Shown piece by piece: positions 9,143 through 17,691 of a stretch of 64,000 nucleotides of DNA. Source of the stretch: DASSJF01 sp035934535 (GTDB taxonomy: Bacteria; Sysuimicrobiota; Sysuimicrobiia; Sysuimicrobiales; Segetimicrobiaceae). The stretch spans positions 7,080-71,079 of the forward strand of contig DASYXS010000005.1 of NCBI GenBank assembly GCA_035934535.1, written 5' to 3'. The notes under the pieces were generated by a model. That model searched no databases. It was not told the origin of the DNA and was given only the letters and a program-made list of their open reading frames with translations. Both the position numbers and the translations under genes were made by a program. Every line of letters begins with the position of its first letter. The stretch's first letter is position 1.

Positions 9143-9861
9143 GCCTTCTCCAGGTCCGGGACCTCGTCACCGCGTACGGCAGCATCGAAGCGCTGCACGG
9201 GCCGTCGTTCCACGTGGACGAGGGGGAGATCGTGGCGCTGCTCGGCGCCAACGGCGCGGGAAAGACGACCGCGCTGCGGACCATCTCGGGGCTGCTCCGT
9301 CCCCGGTCGGGCGAAGTGCACTTCGCCGGCCGGCGGATCGACACCCAGCCCGCGCACGAGATCGTGCGGGCGGGCCTGACGCAGGTGCCGGAGGGCCGGT
9401 GGATCTTCTCGCTGATGACCGTCGAGGAAAACCTGCGATTGGGCGCTTTTATCGAGCCGGGCGTCCCGCGCGCCGGACTCGACCGCGTCTTCGCGCTGTT
9501 CCCGCGCCTCGCCGAGCGGCGCACGCAGCTGGCCGGCACGCTGTCCGGCGGGGAGCAGCAGATGCTGGCCATGGCGCGCGCGCTCATGACCAAGCCCCGT
9601 CTGCTCCTGCTCGACGAGCCGTCGATGGGGCTCGCGCCCGTGCTGGTCCGGCTGATCTTCGAAAAGATCGCGGAGATCAACCGCGAAGGGACGACCGTCT
9701 TGCTCGTGGAGCAGAATGCCAATGCCGCCCTCCGCCTCGCGAAGCGCGCGTACGTGCTGGAAAACGGCCGCGTGGCGCTCGAGGGACCGGCGGCGGACCT
9801 GGCGCGCAACGAAGCGGTCCGCCGCGCCTACCTCGGCATAGGCGCCGGCGGCCGCGACTGA
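9139..9861 (+). CDS. Branched-chain amino acid-type ABC importer ATP-binding protein (LivF-like)
   Basis: A 240-residue second ATPase of the importer. Walker A is GANGAGKTT, the signature is LSGGEQQMLAMARAL, Walker B is LLLLDEPSMGLAP, and the VEQNANAALRLAKR segment typical of LivF follows. Its GTG overlaps the LivG-like stop by 4 bases. The set J-H-M-G-F is therefore complete in one cluster. The second DUF1989 gene begins 14 bp after its stop and is likely in the same transcript. Confidence 0.93.
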   Translation: MSLLQVRDLVTAYGSIEALHGPSFHVDEGEIVALLGANGAGKTTALRTISGLLRPRSGEVHFAGRRIDTQPAHEIVRAGLTQVPEGRWIFSLMTVEENLRLGAFIEPGVPRAGLDRVFALFPRLAERRTQLAGTLSGGEQQMLAMARALMTKPRLLLLDEPSMGLAPVLVRLIFEKIAEINREGTTVLLVEQNANAALRLAKRAYVLENGRVALEGPAADLARNEAVRRAYLGIGAGGRD

Positions 9862-9875
9862 TCCCGGAGGCCCCG

Positions 9876-10718
9876 ATGCCCGAACCCCCCGCACTGTACG
9901 ATCGCGGTCCCGGCACGCCGCTCGACGTCGACCGCGAGTTCTACGGGCGGCTGGCCCGCGAGGTGATCAGGCGGACGCTCGTCGAGCGGTTCGTCATTCC
10001 GATCCGGTCGGGCCGGGCGTGGACGGTGCCGGCCGGCCACCTGTGCCGCATGATCTGCGTCGACGGCCCACAGGTCGGCGACTTCAACGCCTGGAACCTG
10101 CATAATCCGCGCGAGCGGTTCTGGGCGTCCCGCACCCGGCAGCTCCACGGGACGCACGTGACGGCGTTCGACCGGCTGTGGTCGTGCCTACCGTACCTGC
10201 GCCCGATGCTGACGATCACCGCGGACACCATCAACTACGGGTTCGACGAGGACGGGGCCGGCTGCCACGACCTGCTGGGCACGCGCTGCGATCCGTACGT
10301 GCACAAGATGCTGAACGGCGAGGAGTTCGACCTGACGTGCCACTCCAACCTGACCCGCGCCGTCGCGCCGTACCATCTCACGGAGCTCGACGTCCACGAC
10401 GTCCTCAACGTATTCATGGTCACCGGCCTGCGGAAGGACGGCCGCTATTTCGCGAAGGCGTGCCCCGCGAAGAAGGGCGACCACTTCGAGTTTTTCGCCG
10501 AGATGGACCTGCTGTGCGCGCTCTCGACCTGCCCCGGCGGCGACATCTCCAAGCCGATCTTCGGTCCGCATCGCGCCGATCCGCTCTCCGTCTGCCGCCC
10601 CCTCGCGGTGGAAGTCTACCGGCCCGCGCCGGTGCTGCTCGAGGGCTGGGCGCCGCGCCCGCCCGCGGACTACCGGGGAGGGCACGGGCTGCGTTCACCC
10701 GAATCGACCGGACGCTAG
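9876..10718 (+). CDS. DUF1989 (urea carboxylase-associated) family protein, longer paralogue
   Basis: A 280-residue DUF1989 protein, longer than the one at 4311-4985 by an N-terminal extension and a C-terminal tail. The core has VPAGHLCRMICVDGPQVGDF, a histidine-rich RQLHGTH segment, GCHDLLGTRCDPY as the likely metal-binding part, and DVLNVFMVTGL. Unlike its paralogue, it lacks a cysteine in the TADT segment, so the two may have different roles or form a heteromer, as known for CgdA/CgdB; this is inference. The ATG follows CCGGAGGCCCCG. It is probably co-transcribed with the Liv-type importer. Confidence 0.82.
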   Translation: MPEPPALYDRGPGTPLDVDREFYGRLAREVIRRTLVERFVIPIRSGRAWTVPAGHLCRMICVDGPQVGDFNAWNLHNPRERFWASRTRQLHGTHVTAFDRLWSCLPYLRPMLTITADTINYGFDEDGAGCHDLLGTRCDPYVHKMLNGEEFDLTCHSNLTRAVAPYHLTELDVHDVLNVFMVTGLRKDGRYFAKACPAKKGDHFEFFAEMDLLCALSTCPGGDISKPIFGPHRADPLSVCRPLAVEVYRPAPVLLEGWAPRPPADYRGGHGLRSPESTGR

Positions 10719-10780
10719 AGGAGTGCGGGAACCAAAACGGAAATGCCGACCAATCCGTTACCCGGCGCTCGGAGGTCAGT

Positions 10781-11650
10781 ATGGCCCGCCGCAGGACGCG
10801 CTTCGGCATCTGCACGGATCAGAACCTGCCTTGGCCCACGCTCGTCGAACGCTGGCAGTACGTCGAGCGCCTCGGCTTCGACAGCGTCTGGGACTGCGAC
10901 CACCTGAACCAGCCGAGCAACCCAACAGGACCGTACTACGAGGGATGGACGCTGCTTGCCGCCCTGGCGGCGCGCACGGAGCGGATCCGCGTCGGCGTCC
11001 TCGTGAGCTGCAACACGTTCCGGCACCCCGGCCTGCTGGCCCAAGAGGCGGTCACCGTCGACCACATATCGAACGGCCGCCTCGAGCTGGGCTTCGGAGC
11101 CGGATGGTTCGTCCCCGAGCATCAGCGGTTCGGCATTCCCTTTCCGCCGAGCGGTGAGCTGGTCGTGCGCTTCCGTGAGGCGGTAGAGGTGCTCGACAGC
11201 CTCTTGCGCAACGAGGCGACGACCTTCGCCGGCAAATACTATCAGCTTCAGGGCGCCTCTGTGCGGCCGCGGCCCGTGCAGAAGCCACGCCCGCCGCTCA
11301 CGCTCGGGGCCCACGGACCGCGAATGCTTCGGATCTGCGCCGAGTACGCGGACGCCTGGAACTCGTTCGGTACCGTGGAGGAGATTCGTGAGCGCAACCG
11401 GATTCTGGACGAGCAGTGCGCGGCAATCGGGCGGGATCCCCAGACGATCTGGCGGTCGTTTTACGGATGGGCGAGCCAGATGGCGAGTCAAGGACTGCCC
11501 GATCCATGGTCGAGCGCGTCCGCGTTCCAGGACATCGTTGGGCGGTACAGCGCGGCCGGGATCAACGAGTTTATCATCGATCAGCCGCGCCCGGAGCAGT
11601 TCGCGGTTCTTGAGCGGGTCGCGACCGACGTGATTCCCGAGCTGCGCTAG
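10781..11650 (+). CDS. LLM-class (luciferase-like) flavin/F420-dependent oxidoreductase
   Basis: A 289-residue TIM-barrel oxidoreductase of the bacterial luciferase superfamily, using FMN or coenzyme F420. Typical parts are FGICTDQNLPW at the N-terminus, ERIRVGVLVSC, DHISNGRLELGFGAGW, and PRPVQKPRPPLTLGAHGPRML. The ATG is preceded by GGAGGTCAGT. It lies 62 bp after the DUF1989 gene and 27 bp before the E1 alpha gene. Cofactor choice and substrate cannot be settled here; the motifs read closer to the F420-dependent groups. Confidence 0.88.
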   Translation: MARRRTRFGICTDQNLPWPTLVERWQYVERLGFDSVWDCDHLNQPSNPTGPYYEGWTLLAALAARTERIRVGVLVSCNTFRHPGLLAQEAVTVDHISNGRLELGFGAGWFVPEHQRFGIPFPPSGELVVRFREAVEVLDSLLRNEATTFAGKYYQLQGASVRPRPVQKPRPPLTLGAHGPRMLRICAEYADAWNSFGTVEEIRERNRILDEQCAAIGRDPQTIWRSFYGWASQMASQGLPDPWSSASAFQDIVGRYSAAGINEFIIDQPRPEQFAVLERVATDVIPELR

Positions 11651-11677
11651 GCGAAGATCCGAAGCGATCCTCGTCTC

Positions 11678-12721
11678 GTGGCAACCGACGACACACGCAC
11701 GGAGCCACCCGCGGCGGCCGTCCCGCCCCGCGGAGCCGGGGTCCCGTCCGATCTCGCACCGGCGGACCTCGAGCGTCTCTACTACTACATGATGCTCCAG
11801 CGGCTCGCCGAGGAGCGGGTCGTGAAGCTCTATCAGACGGGCCAGATCGTCGGCGCCTGCTTCACCGGTTGGGGCCACGAGGCGATCGCCGTCGGCGCCG
11901 CCGCCGCGCTCGGTCCGGACGACGTCGCGGCGACCCTGCACCGCGACCTCGGCGCGCGGCTCGTGCTGGGGATGCCGCTCGGCTACTACTTCGCGAACTT
12001 CCTCGGACGGTCGGGCTCGCCCACCCGCGGCCGTGAAGGTAACCTGCACATCGGCGGCCTCGGGCCGCGCATCCTGCTGCACACCGATTTCATCGGCGGG
12101 AACGTCCCGATCGCGGCGGGCGCCGCGCTCGGCTTCAGCGTCCGCCAAGAGCCGCGCGTCGCGCTGGCCAACTTCGGCGAGGGCACGCTCGCGACGGGCG
12201 AGTTCCACGAGGCGGTCAACATGGCGGCGGTGCTGCGGCTGCCGCTCGTGCTCGTCTGCTGGAACAACCAGTTCGCGCTCTCCACGCCGCTCGCGCGCGA
12301 GATCGTGGGGCCGCTCGACGCGCGGATGGCCGGGTACGGCATCCACGCGTGCTCCGTCGACGGCAACGACGTGCTCGCGGTGTACCGCGCGGCGCGCGAG
12401 GCGGTGGACCGCGCCCGGGCCGGCGGCGGGCCGTCGTTCGTCGAGGGCCGCACCATGAGGGTGCGGGGACATTCCGAGGCGGACGACGCCTCCTACGTGC
12501 CGCGCGCCATGATCGAAGAGGGCCGCCGCGCGGATCCGGTGGAGCGCTTTGCCCGGGATCTTGTCGACACGGGGGCCGTGACCGCCTTCCGCCTCGACGA
12601 GCTGCGCGCGCAGGCGCTCGCGGAAGTGGACGAGGCGCAGGCGTGGGCGGAAGCGACGCCGCCGCCCGACCCGGCGGAGCTCGAGCACGGCGTGTACTGT
12701 GAGGCGACGCCGTGGCCGTAA
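11678..12721 (+). CDS. Thiamine-dependent 2-oxoacid/acetoin-type dehydrogenase E1 component, alpha subunit
   Basis: A 347-residue E1 alpha subunit (pyruvate, acetoin or branched-chain 2-oxoacid type). It decarboxylates a 2-oxo substrate with thiamine diphosphate. The diphosphate-binding motif reads FGEGTLATGEFHEA with a downstream WNN, that is, GEG instead of the usual GDG. The RGREGNLHIGG and RVRGHSEADD parts fit the family. It starts at GTG. The first 30 residues are a low-complexity Ala/Pro lead. The stop overlaps the beta-subunit gene. No E2 or E3 gene is present in the window. Confidence 0.88.
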   Translation: MATDDTRTEPPAAAVPPRGAGVPSDLAPADLERLYYYMMLQRLAEERVVKLYQTGQIVGACFTGWGHEAIAVGAAAALGPDDVAATLHRDLGARLVLGMPLGYYFANFLGRSGSPTRGREGNLHIGGLGPRILLHTDFIGGNVPIAAGAALGFSVRQEPRVALANFGEGTLATGEFHEAVNMAAVLRLPLVLVCWNNQFALSTPLAREIVGPLDARMAGYGIHACSVDGNDVLAVYRAAREAVDRARAGGGPSFVEGRTMRVRGHSEADDASYVPRAMIEEGRRADPVERFARDLVDTGAVTAFRLDELRAQALAEVDEAQAWAEATPPPDPAELEHGVYCEATPWP

Positions 12722-13686
12722 TGACCTACATCGAGGCGATCGCGGACGGCCTGCGCCAGGCGATGCGCGCCGACGCATCCGTGATCCTGTTCGGCGAGGA
12801 CGTGGGCGCGTACGGCGGCGCGTTCAAGCTGAGCAAGGGGTTCATCGAGGAGTTTGGCGCGTCGCGCGTCATCGATACGCCGATCTGCGAGGCGGCGATC
12901 GTCGGAACGGCGGTGGGGGCGGCGCTCGTCGGGCTGCGGCCCGTCGTCGAGATGCAATTCGCCGACTTCATCTCGAACGCGTTCACGCAGATGGTCAACG
13001 TGGCCGCCACCTCCGCGTACCGGGCGGGCGGCTGCGTGCCGATGGTGGTGCGGGCGCCGTGCGGCGCCGGCACCCACGGCGGGCCGTTCCACTCCCAGTC
13101 GATCGAAGGCTACTTCTTCCATACGCCGGGGCTCAAGATCGTGATGCCGTCCACGCCCGCCGACGCGAAGGGCCTCATCCTCGGGGCGATCGCGGACCCG
13201 AACCCCGTCCTGTACCTGGAGCACAAGGCGCTGTACCGGTCGCAGCGCGGTCACGTCGAGGACGGCCTCGCCATCGAACCGCTCGGCCGCGCCGCGGTGC
13301 GGCGGCCCGGACGCGATCTCACGGTGCTGACCTACGGGATGATGGCGCACCGGAGCCTCGAGGCCGCGGAGCGCGCCGCCGCGGACGGGATCGAGGCCGA
13401 GGTGATCGACCTGCGTACGCTCCTGCCGCTTGACCTCGACACGATCACGGAGTCGGCGGCGCGGACGAGCCGCGTCCTCATCGTGCACGAGGACCGGCTG
13501 CGGGGCGGGATCGGCGCGGAGATCGCCGCGCATCTCGGCGAGCATCTGTTCACGTCGCTCGACGCGCCGGTCTCGCGGATCGGCGCGCCGGACACGCCGG
13601 TCCCGTACGCCCCGCCGCTCGAGACGGCCTATCTCCCGAGCGTGGACCGGATCTGCGAGGGAATCACGCGCCTCGCGCGCTGGTGA
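12712..13686 (+). CDS. Thiamine-dependent 2-oxoacid/acetoin-type dehydrogenase E1 component, beta subunit
   Basis: A 324-residue E1 beta subunit with the transketolase pyrimidine-binding domain (ILFGEDVGAYGGAFK, RVIDTPICEAAIVGTAVGAA) and the transketolase C-terminal domain (VIDLRTLLPLDLDTI). It forms the alpha2-beta2 E1 with the preceding gene. The GTG at 12712 has GAGG 8 bases upstream and overlaps the alpha stop by 10 bp. An ATG at 12721 is the alternative start but is poorly spaced from that site. The dihydrolipoyl acyltransferase partner must be encoded elsewhere if a full complex exists. Confidence 0.9.
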   Translation: MAVMTYIEAIADGLRQAMRADASVILFGEDVGAYGGAFKLSKGFIEEFGASRVIDTPICEAAIVGTAVGAALVGLRPVVEMQFADFISNAFTQMVNVAATSAYRAGGCVPMVVRAPCGAGTHGGPFHSQSIEGYFFHTPGLKIVMPSTPADAKGLILGAIADPNPVLYLEHKALYRSQRGHVEDGLAIEPLGRAAVRRPGRDLTVLTYGMMAHRSLEAAERAAADGIEAEVIDLRTLLPLDLDTITESAARTSRVLIVHEDRLRGGIGAEIAAHLGEHLFTSLDAPVSRIGAPDTPVPYAPPLETAYLPSVDRICEGITRLARW

Positions 13687-13727
13687 TTCCTTCCATCCAC
13701 CGGGTCCGGCGCAGCCGGGGGAGGATC

Positions 13728-13765
13728 TTGACAGGATAAAACAACTGTATCAAACCCATGTTTGA
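13728..13765. promoter_or_regulatory. Probable promoter and TetR operator in front of the cecR-like gene
   Basis: TTGACA (13728-13733), a good -35 match, lies in an unusually AT-rich stretch. Two symmetric elements overlap here. The first is an imperfect pair, TTGACAG (13728-13734) and CTGTATCAA (13745-13753). The second is a perfect 6-bp inverted repeat, TCAAAC and GTTTGA (13750-13765), around a 4-bp centre that spans the start codon. Placement just ahead of and over the start of a TetR gene fits autorepression; binding is inferred. Confidence 0.5.
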
Positions 13766-14453
13766 GATGAAGGGCTCGGTTCCTCGTGCCAAAGCCTCCC
13801 GGGCGCCCGCGCCGTCCCGGCCCGGTCCCGACGATACCCGCGACAAACTGCTCAAGGCCGCCGAGGAGATCTTCGCGGAGCGCGGCTTCCAGGCCGCGAC
13901 CGTGCGCGAGATCTGCCTGCGCGCCGGAGCGAACGTCGCCGCGATCAACTACCACTTCGGGGACAAACTCAGCCTGTATACCGAGGTGCTGAAGAAATTT
14001 GCCCGCACCCTCGACGTCGAGGGGAGCGTGGCCGGTCAAACGATGCCGCCCGAGGATCTTCTGCGCGCGATCATCCGCCTGCGGCTTCGCGCCGTCTTTT
14101 CCTCGGACCACCCGGACTGGTTGTTTCGGGTGATGGCGCACGAGTGGGCGCAGCCGACCCCCGCGATGGATCGCGTGCTCAACGGAACCATGCGGCCGCT
14201 GTACGACCGTTTCCGGCAGATCGTGGGGACGATCATCGGCCGGCCGCCGGACGATGAGAAGACGCGGCTCTGCGTCCACAGCATCATCGGCCAGGCCCTC
14301 CACTACGTGCAGGGGCGGCCTGTGCTTGCGCGGCTGTGGCCGGATCTTACGATGACCCCGCAGCAGGTGGACCGGATCGCCGACCATATCGCGGATTTCT
14401 CGCTGGCGTACCTGCAGCGGTGCACGCCGGAGCGCCGGCGGACGCGGGCATGA
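13758..14453 (+). CDS. TetR-family transcriptional regulator (CecR/YbiH-like)
   Basis: A 231-residue regulator. The N-terminal TetR helix-turn-helix spans roughly residues 30-80 (LLKAAEEIFAERGF, ATVREICLRAG, INYHFGDK). The C-terminal ligand domain has EWAQPTPAMD and resembles the CecR domain (formerly DUF1956). The next four genes are HlyD, double ATPase and two permeases in the order of E. coli ybhG-F-S-R, which CecR controls, so it most likely represses this exporter. Its stop overlaps the HlyD start by 4 bases. Palindromes lie at and before its start codon. Confidence 0.88.
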   Translation: MFEMKGSVPRAKASRAPAPSRPGPDDTRDKLLKAAEEIFAERGFQAATVREICLRAGANVAAINYHFGDKLSLYTEVLKKFARTLDVEGSVAGQTMPPEDLLRAIIRLRLRAVFSSDHPDWLFRVMAHEWAQPTPAMDRVLNGTMRPLYDRFRQIVGTIIGRPPDDEKTRLCVHSIIGQALHYVQGRPVLARLWPDLTMTPQQVDRIADHIADFSLAYLQRCTPERRRTRA

Positions 14454-15697
14454 GCACACCGCAGGCGCCGGCGGCAGGCGGCGGAACGCGCGGCACGGCC
14501 CGCGGCCGTCCGAAGTTTCTGCCGCTTATCATCGTCCTCGTGCTTGTGGCGGCGGCGGTGTGGGCGTGGCGCACCTTCTTCACCGCGCCTTCGGTGCCGG
14601 ACGGCATCGTGACCCTCAGCGGCCGGATCGAAGGCGACGATTCCGCAATCGCCCCCAAGGTCGCCGGAAAGATTCTCGAGATCCGCGTTCGCGAAGGCGA
14701 CACCGTGGGGACCGGCGACGTGCTGGCCGTCCTCGACGACAGTCAGATCCACGCCCAGGAAGATCAGGCACGGGCGGCGCTCGCGACCGCGAAGGCGCAG
14801 GAACAGGCGGCGCGCGACCAGATCGCGGTGTTGGAGCAGCAACTGGAGCAGAACCGGCTGCAGACCGCCCAGGCAAGCACCGACGCGGAGGGGCGGGTCC
14901 GGCAGGCGCAGGCCGACTTGGCGGCGGCCGAGGCGAACCTCGCGCAGCAGCAGGCCGCCTACCAGAATGCGGTGTTCAATCGGGACGCCTACACGCGCCT
15001 CTCCCAGCAGGGAGCCGTATCCGAGCAGCAGCGCGTCCAGGCGGTGACGGCGGCGGAGCAGCAGGCGGCCGTGGTCACCGCCGCGAGGCGGCAGGTCGAC
15101 GCGGCGCGGGGCGCGCTTACCGCGGCGGAAGCCAACCTGACCAATCCCGCCATTCGGAGCGCGGCGACGGCACAGGTGCAGCGGCAGATCGTGCAGCAGC
15201 AGGCGATGATCGGCAGCGCGAACGCCCAGGTCGCGCAGGCCCTCGGAAAACTCGCCGAGGCGGAAGCCAACCGGCGCGATCTCGTGATCCGGGCGCCGTT
15301 CGGCGGAACGGTGATCACCCGCGCGGCGGAACCCGGCGAAGTCGTGACAGCGGGCACGGCGATCGTGACTCTCCTCAATCTGGACCAGGTCTACCTCCGG
15401 GGATTCATTCCCGAGGGCTCGATCGGGAACGTCAAGATCGGTCAGCGCGCGCACGTATACCTCGATTCCAATCCCAACCGGCCGATCGACGCGTTCGTCC
15501 TGCGGATCGACCCGGAGGCCGCGTTCACGCCTGAGAACACCTATTTCCGCGAGGATCGCGTCAAGCAGGTGGTCGGCGTCAAGCTGCGGCTCACCGGCGC
15601 CTTCGGATACGCGAAGCCGGGCATGCCGGCCGACGGCGAGATCCTGGTCCGGGGCACGGAGTGGCCGAAGGGCTGGAAAGGCTGGCACAGTCAGTGA
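14450..15697 (+). CDS. HlyD-type membrane fusion / periplasmic adaptor subunit (YbhG-like)
   Basis: A 415-residue adaptor of an ABC-type exporter. One transmembrane anchor is at about residues 24-42, then the first half of a lipoyl-like barrel (KVAGKILEIRVREGDTV). A long Gln/Ala-rich alpha-helical hairpin follows (about residues 100-270, coiled coil), then the second barrel half (RAPFGGTVITRAAEPGEVV) and a beta domain. It links the inner-membrane pump to the outer membrane, which supports a diderm cell. The helical region is longer than in E. coli YbhG. Confidence 0.9.
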   Translation: MSTPQAPAAGGGTRGTARGRPKFLPLIIVLVLVAAAVWAWRTFFTAPSVPDGIVTLSGRIEGDDSAIAPKVAGKILEIRVREGDTVGTGDVLAVLDDSQIHAQEDQARAALATAKAQEQAARDQIAVLEQQLEQNRLQTAQASTDAEGRVRQAQADLAAAEANLAQQQAAYQNAVFNRDAYTRLSQQGAVSEQQRVQAVTAAEQQAAVVTAARRQVDAARGALTAAEANLTNPAIRSAATAQVQRQIVQQQAMIGSANAQVAQALGKLAEAEANRRDLVIRAPFGGTVITRAAEPGEVVTAGTAIVTLLNLDQVYLRGFIPEGSIGNVKIGQRAHVYLDSNPNRPIDAFVLRIDPEAAFTPENTYFREDRVKQVVGVKLRLTGAFGYAKPGMPADGEILVRGTEWPKGWKGWHSQ

Positions 15698-17688
15698 CGG
15701 CCGCCGGCCCGCCCGCGGCGCCCGACGAGCCCCCGGGGTCCACGCCGGTGGATTCCGCGATCCGCGTTCGGGAGCTCTGGAAGCGGTACGGCCCGCTCGA
15801 CGCGGTCCGCGGCATCACGCTTGACGTGCGCGAGGGCGAGATCTTCGGTCTGATCGGCCCGGACGGCGCGGGCAAGACCTCGACGTTCCAGATCCTTGCC
15901 GGCGTCATGGAGGCGACGAGCGGCACGGCCGAGGTGTTCGGCCGCCCGGCGCGGGCCGCGCGCGCCGCCACAGGCTACCTCACCCAGGCCTTCAGCCTGT
16001 ATCCCGACCTGACCGTCGACGAGAACATCCGCTACGTCGCGGATCTCCGGCGCGTGCGCGCGGACGCCGCCGCGGAACGCGGCCGCCGGTACCTCCGCAG
16101 CTTCGGCATGGACCGGTTCGCGAACCGCCCGGCGGGCCAGTTGAGCGGGGGCATGAAGCAGAAGCTCTCGCTGGCCTGTGCGCTGGTGCCGGAGCCCCGC
16201 GTCCTGCTCCTGGACGAGCCGACCACCGGCGTGGATCCGGTGTCGCGGCGAGAATTTTGGGATGCGCTCGCCCACCTCGCCGCCGGCGGCCTGACGATCC
16301 TCGTGGCCACGCCGTATCTCGACGAGGCGGAACGCTGCGGCCGGGTCGCGCTGATGCACCAGGGCGAACTGCTGGATATGGGGACCCCGGCGGCACTGCG
16401 GGCTCGCCTGCGGGCGCGGCGGCTCGAGGTTCGCACCGCCGACCTCCGCGAGGCGGAACGCGCCCTCTCCGAACTGAGCGGGTCCGGCCGGACGATCCTC
16501 GACGTCCAGCGGTTCGGCGACCGCCTCGACGTGCTGACGCCGGAGCCCGGCGAGGCCGAACGCCTGCTCCGCGACGCGCTGCGCGCCGAGGGCCGGGCGG
16601 TCCAGGACGTGCGCGCCGATGCGCCGACCCTCGAGAACACCGTTGTCGCGACCCTGCGCCGGCTCGGGCAGGAGCCGCACGCGGCGCCCTTCCCCGCCCG
16701 GCGCGACCACCGCGATCTGCGGGGGCAGACGGCGATCGGCGCGGTCCATCTGACGAAGCGGTTCGGCGCCTTCACCGCGGTCGACGGCGTGCATTTCGAC
16801 ATCCGGCACGGAGAAGTGTACGGGCTTCTCGGCGCCAACGGCGCCGGCAAGACGACGACGATCAAGATGCTGTGCGGCCTCCTGGAGCCGACCGCGGGAG
16901 AGGTGCGGCTCGCCGGCGAGCGCGGCCCGGTGCGCTCGGCGCGCGTGCGGCGCCGCGTGGGTTACATGTCGCAGAAGTTTTCACTCTACAACGACCTGAC
17001 GATCGAGCAGAACCTCGACTTCTTCGCCGGCGTCTACGGCGTGCCGCCGGAGGAACGCGAAGAAAAGCGGCGGTGGGTCCTCGCGTTCTCGGGCCTCGAA
17101 GGCCGGGAACGGCAGATCACCGGCAGCCTGCCCGGCGGGTGGAAGCAGCGCGTGGCGTTCGGCGCCGCGATCATGCACGAGCCGAGCGTGCTGTTCCTCG
17201 ACGAGCCGACCTCCGGCGTCGACCCGCTCGCGCGCCGCAGCTTCTGGACCATGATCAACCGGCTTGCCGATGCCGGAGCGGCGGTCCTCGTCACCACTCA
17301 TTACCTCGAAGAAGCCGAACAGTGCAACCGCGTCGGTTTCATGGCCGCGGGCGAGCTCGTCGCGGAGGGCGCGCCCGGCGAGATCAAGCGCCGGGAGATG
17401 GCCGGGCGGCACCTCATTGAAGTCCAGGTGGACCGTCCGCAGGCCGCCGTGGATCTGCTGAAGGGGGAGACCGACGCCTGGCGGATCTCGCTCTTCGGGG
17501 ATCGGCTGCACGTCATCACGGACGGAGACCCGGACCGCGCGATGCGCAGGCTCACGGATGCGCTGCGCGGCCACGGTGTGGGCGTCGTCTCGGCCCTGGA
17601 GGGGCGGTTCTCCCTGGAGGACGTGTTTCTCAGCGTGGTGGAGCGCGCGCGGGAGGAAGGCGCCGTCGTCGCGGACGAGGGGGCGTGA
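15694..17688 (+). CDS. ABC exporter ATPase with two fused ATP-binding domains (YbhF-like)
   Basis: A 664-residue tandem ABC ATPase. Domain 1 has Walker A GPDGAGKTS, signature LSGGMKQKLSLA and Walker B LLLDEPTTGVDP. Domain 2 has GANGAGKTT, LPGGWKQRVAFG and LFLDEPTSGVDP. The linker with DVLTPEPGEAERLLRDAL lies between them. The GTG at 15694 makes a 4-bp overlap with the HlyD stop; a GTG at 15661 in the same frame is the alternative. It powers the two ABC-2 permeases encoded next. Domain 1 has Asp in Walker A and domain 2 has PGG in the signature; both occur in this family. Confidence 0.92.
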   Translation: MTAAGPPAAPDEPPGSTPVDSAIRVRELWKRYGPLDAVRGITLDVREGEIFGLIGPDGAGKTSTFQILAGVMEATSGTAEVFGRPARAARAATGYLTQAFSLYPDLTVDENIRYVADLRRVRADAAAERGRRYLRSFGMDRFANRPAGQLSGGMKQKLSLACALVPEPRVLLLDEPTTGVDPVSRREFWDALAHLAAGGLTILVATPYLDEAERCGRVALMHQGELLDMGTPAALRARLRARRLEVRTADLREAERALSELSGSGRTILDVQRFGDRLDVLTPEPGEAERLLRDALRAEGRAVQDVRADAPTLENTVVATLRRLGQEPHAAPFPARRDHRDLRGQTAIGAVHLTKRFGAFTAVDGVHFDIRHGEVYGLLGANGAGKTTTIKMLCGLLEPTAGEVRLAGERGPVRSARVRRRVGYMSQKFSLYNDLTIEQNLDFFAGVYGVPPEEREEKRRWVLAFSGLEGRERQITGSLPGGWKQRVAFGAAIMHEPSVLFLDEPTSGVDPLARRSFWTMINRLADAGAAVLVTTHYLEEAEQCNRVGFMAAGELVAEGAPGEIKRREMAGRHLIEVQVDRPQAAVDLLKGETDAWRISLFGDRLHVITDGDPDRAMRRLTDALRGHGVGVVSALEGRFSLEDVFLSVVERAREEGAVVADEGA

Positions 17689-17691
17689 GCA

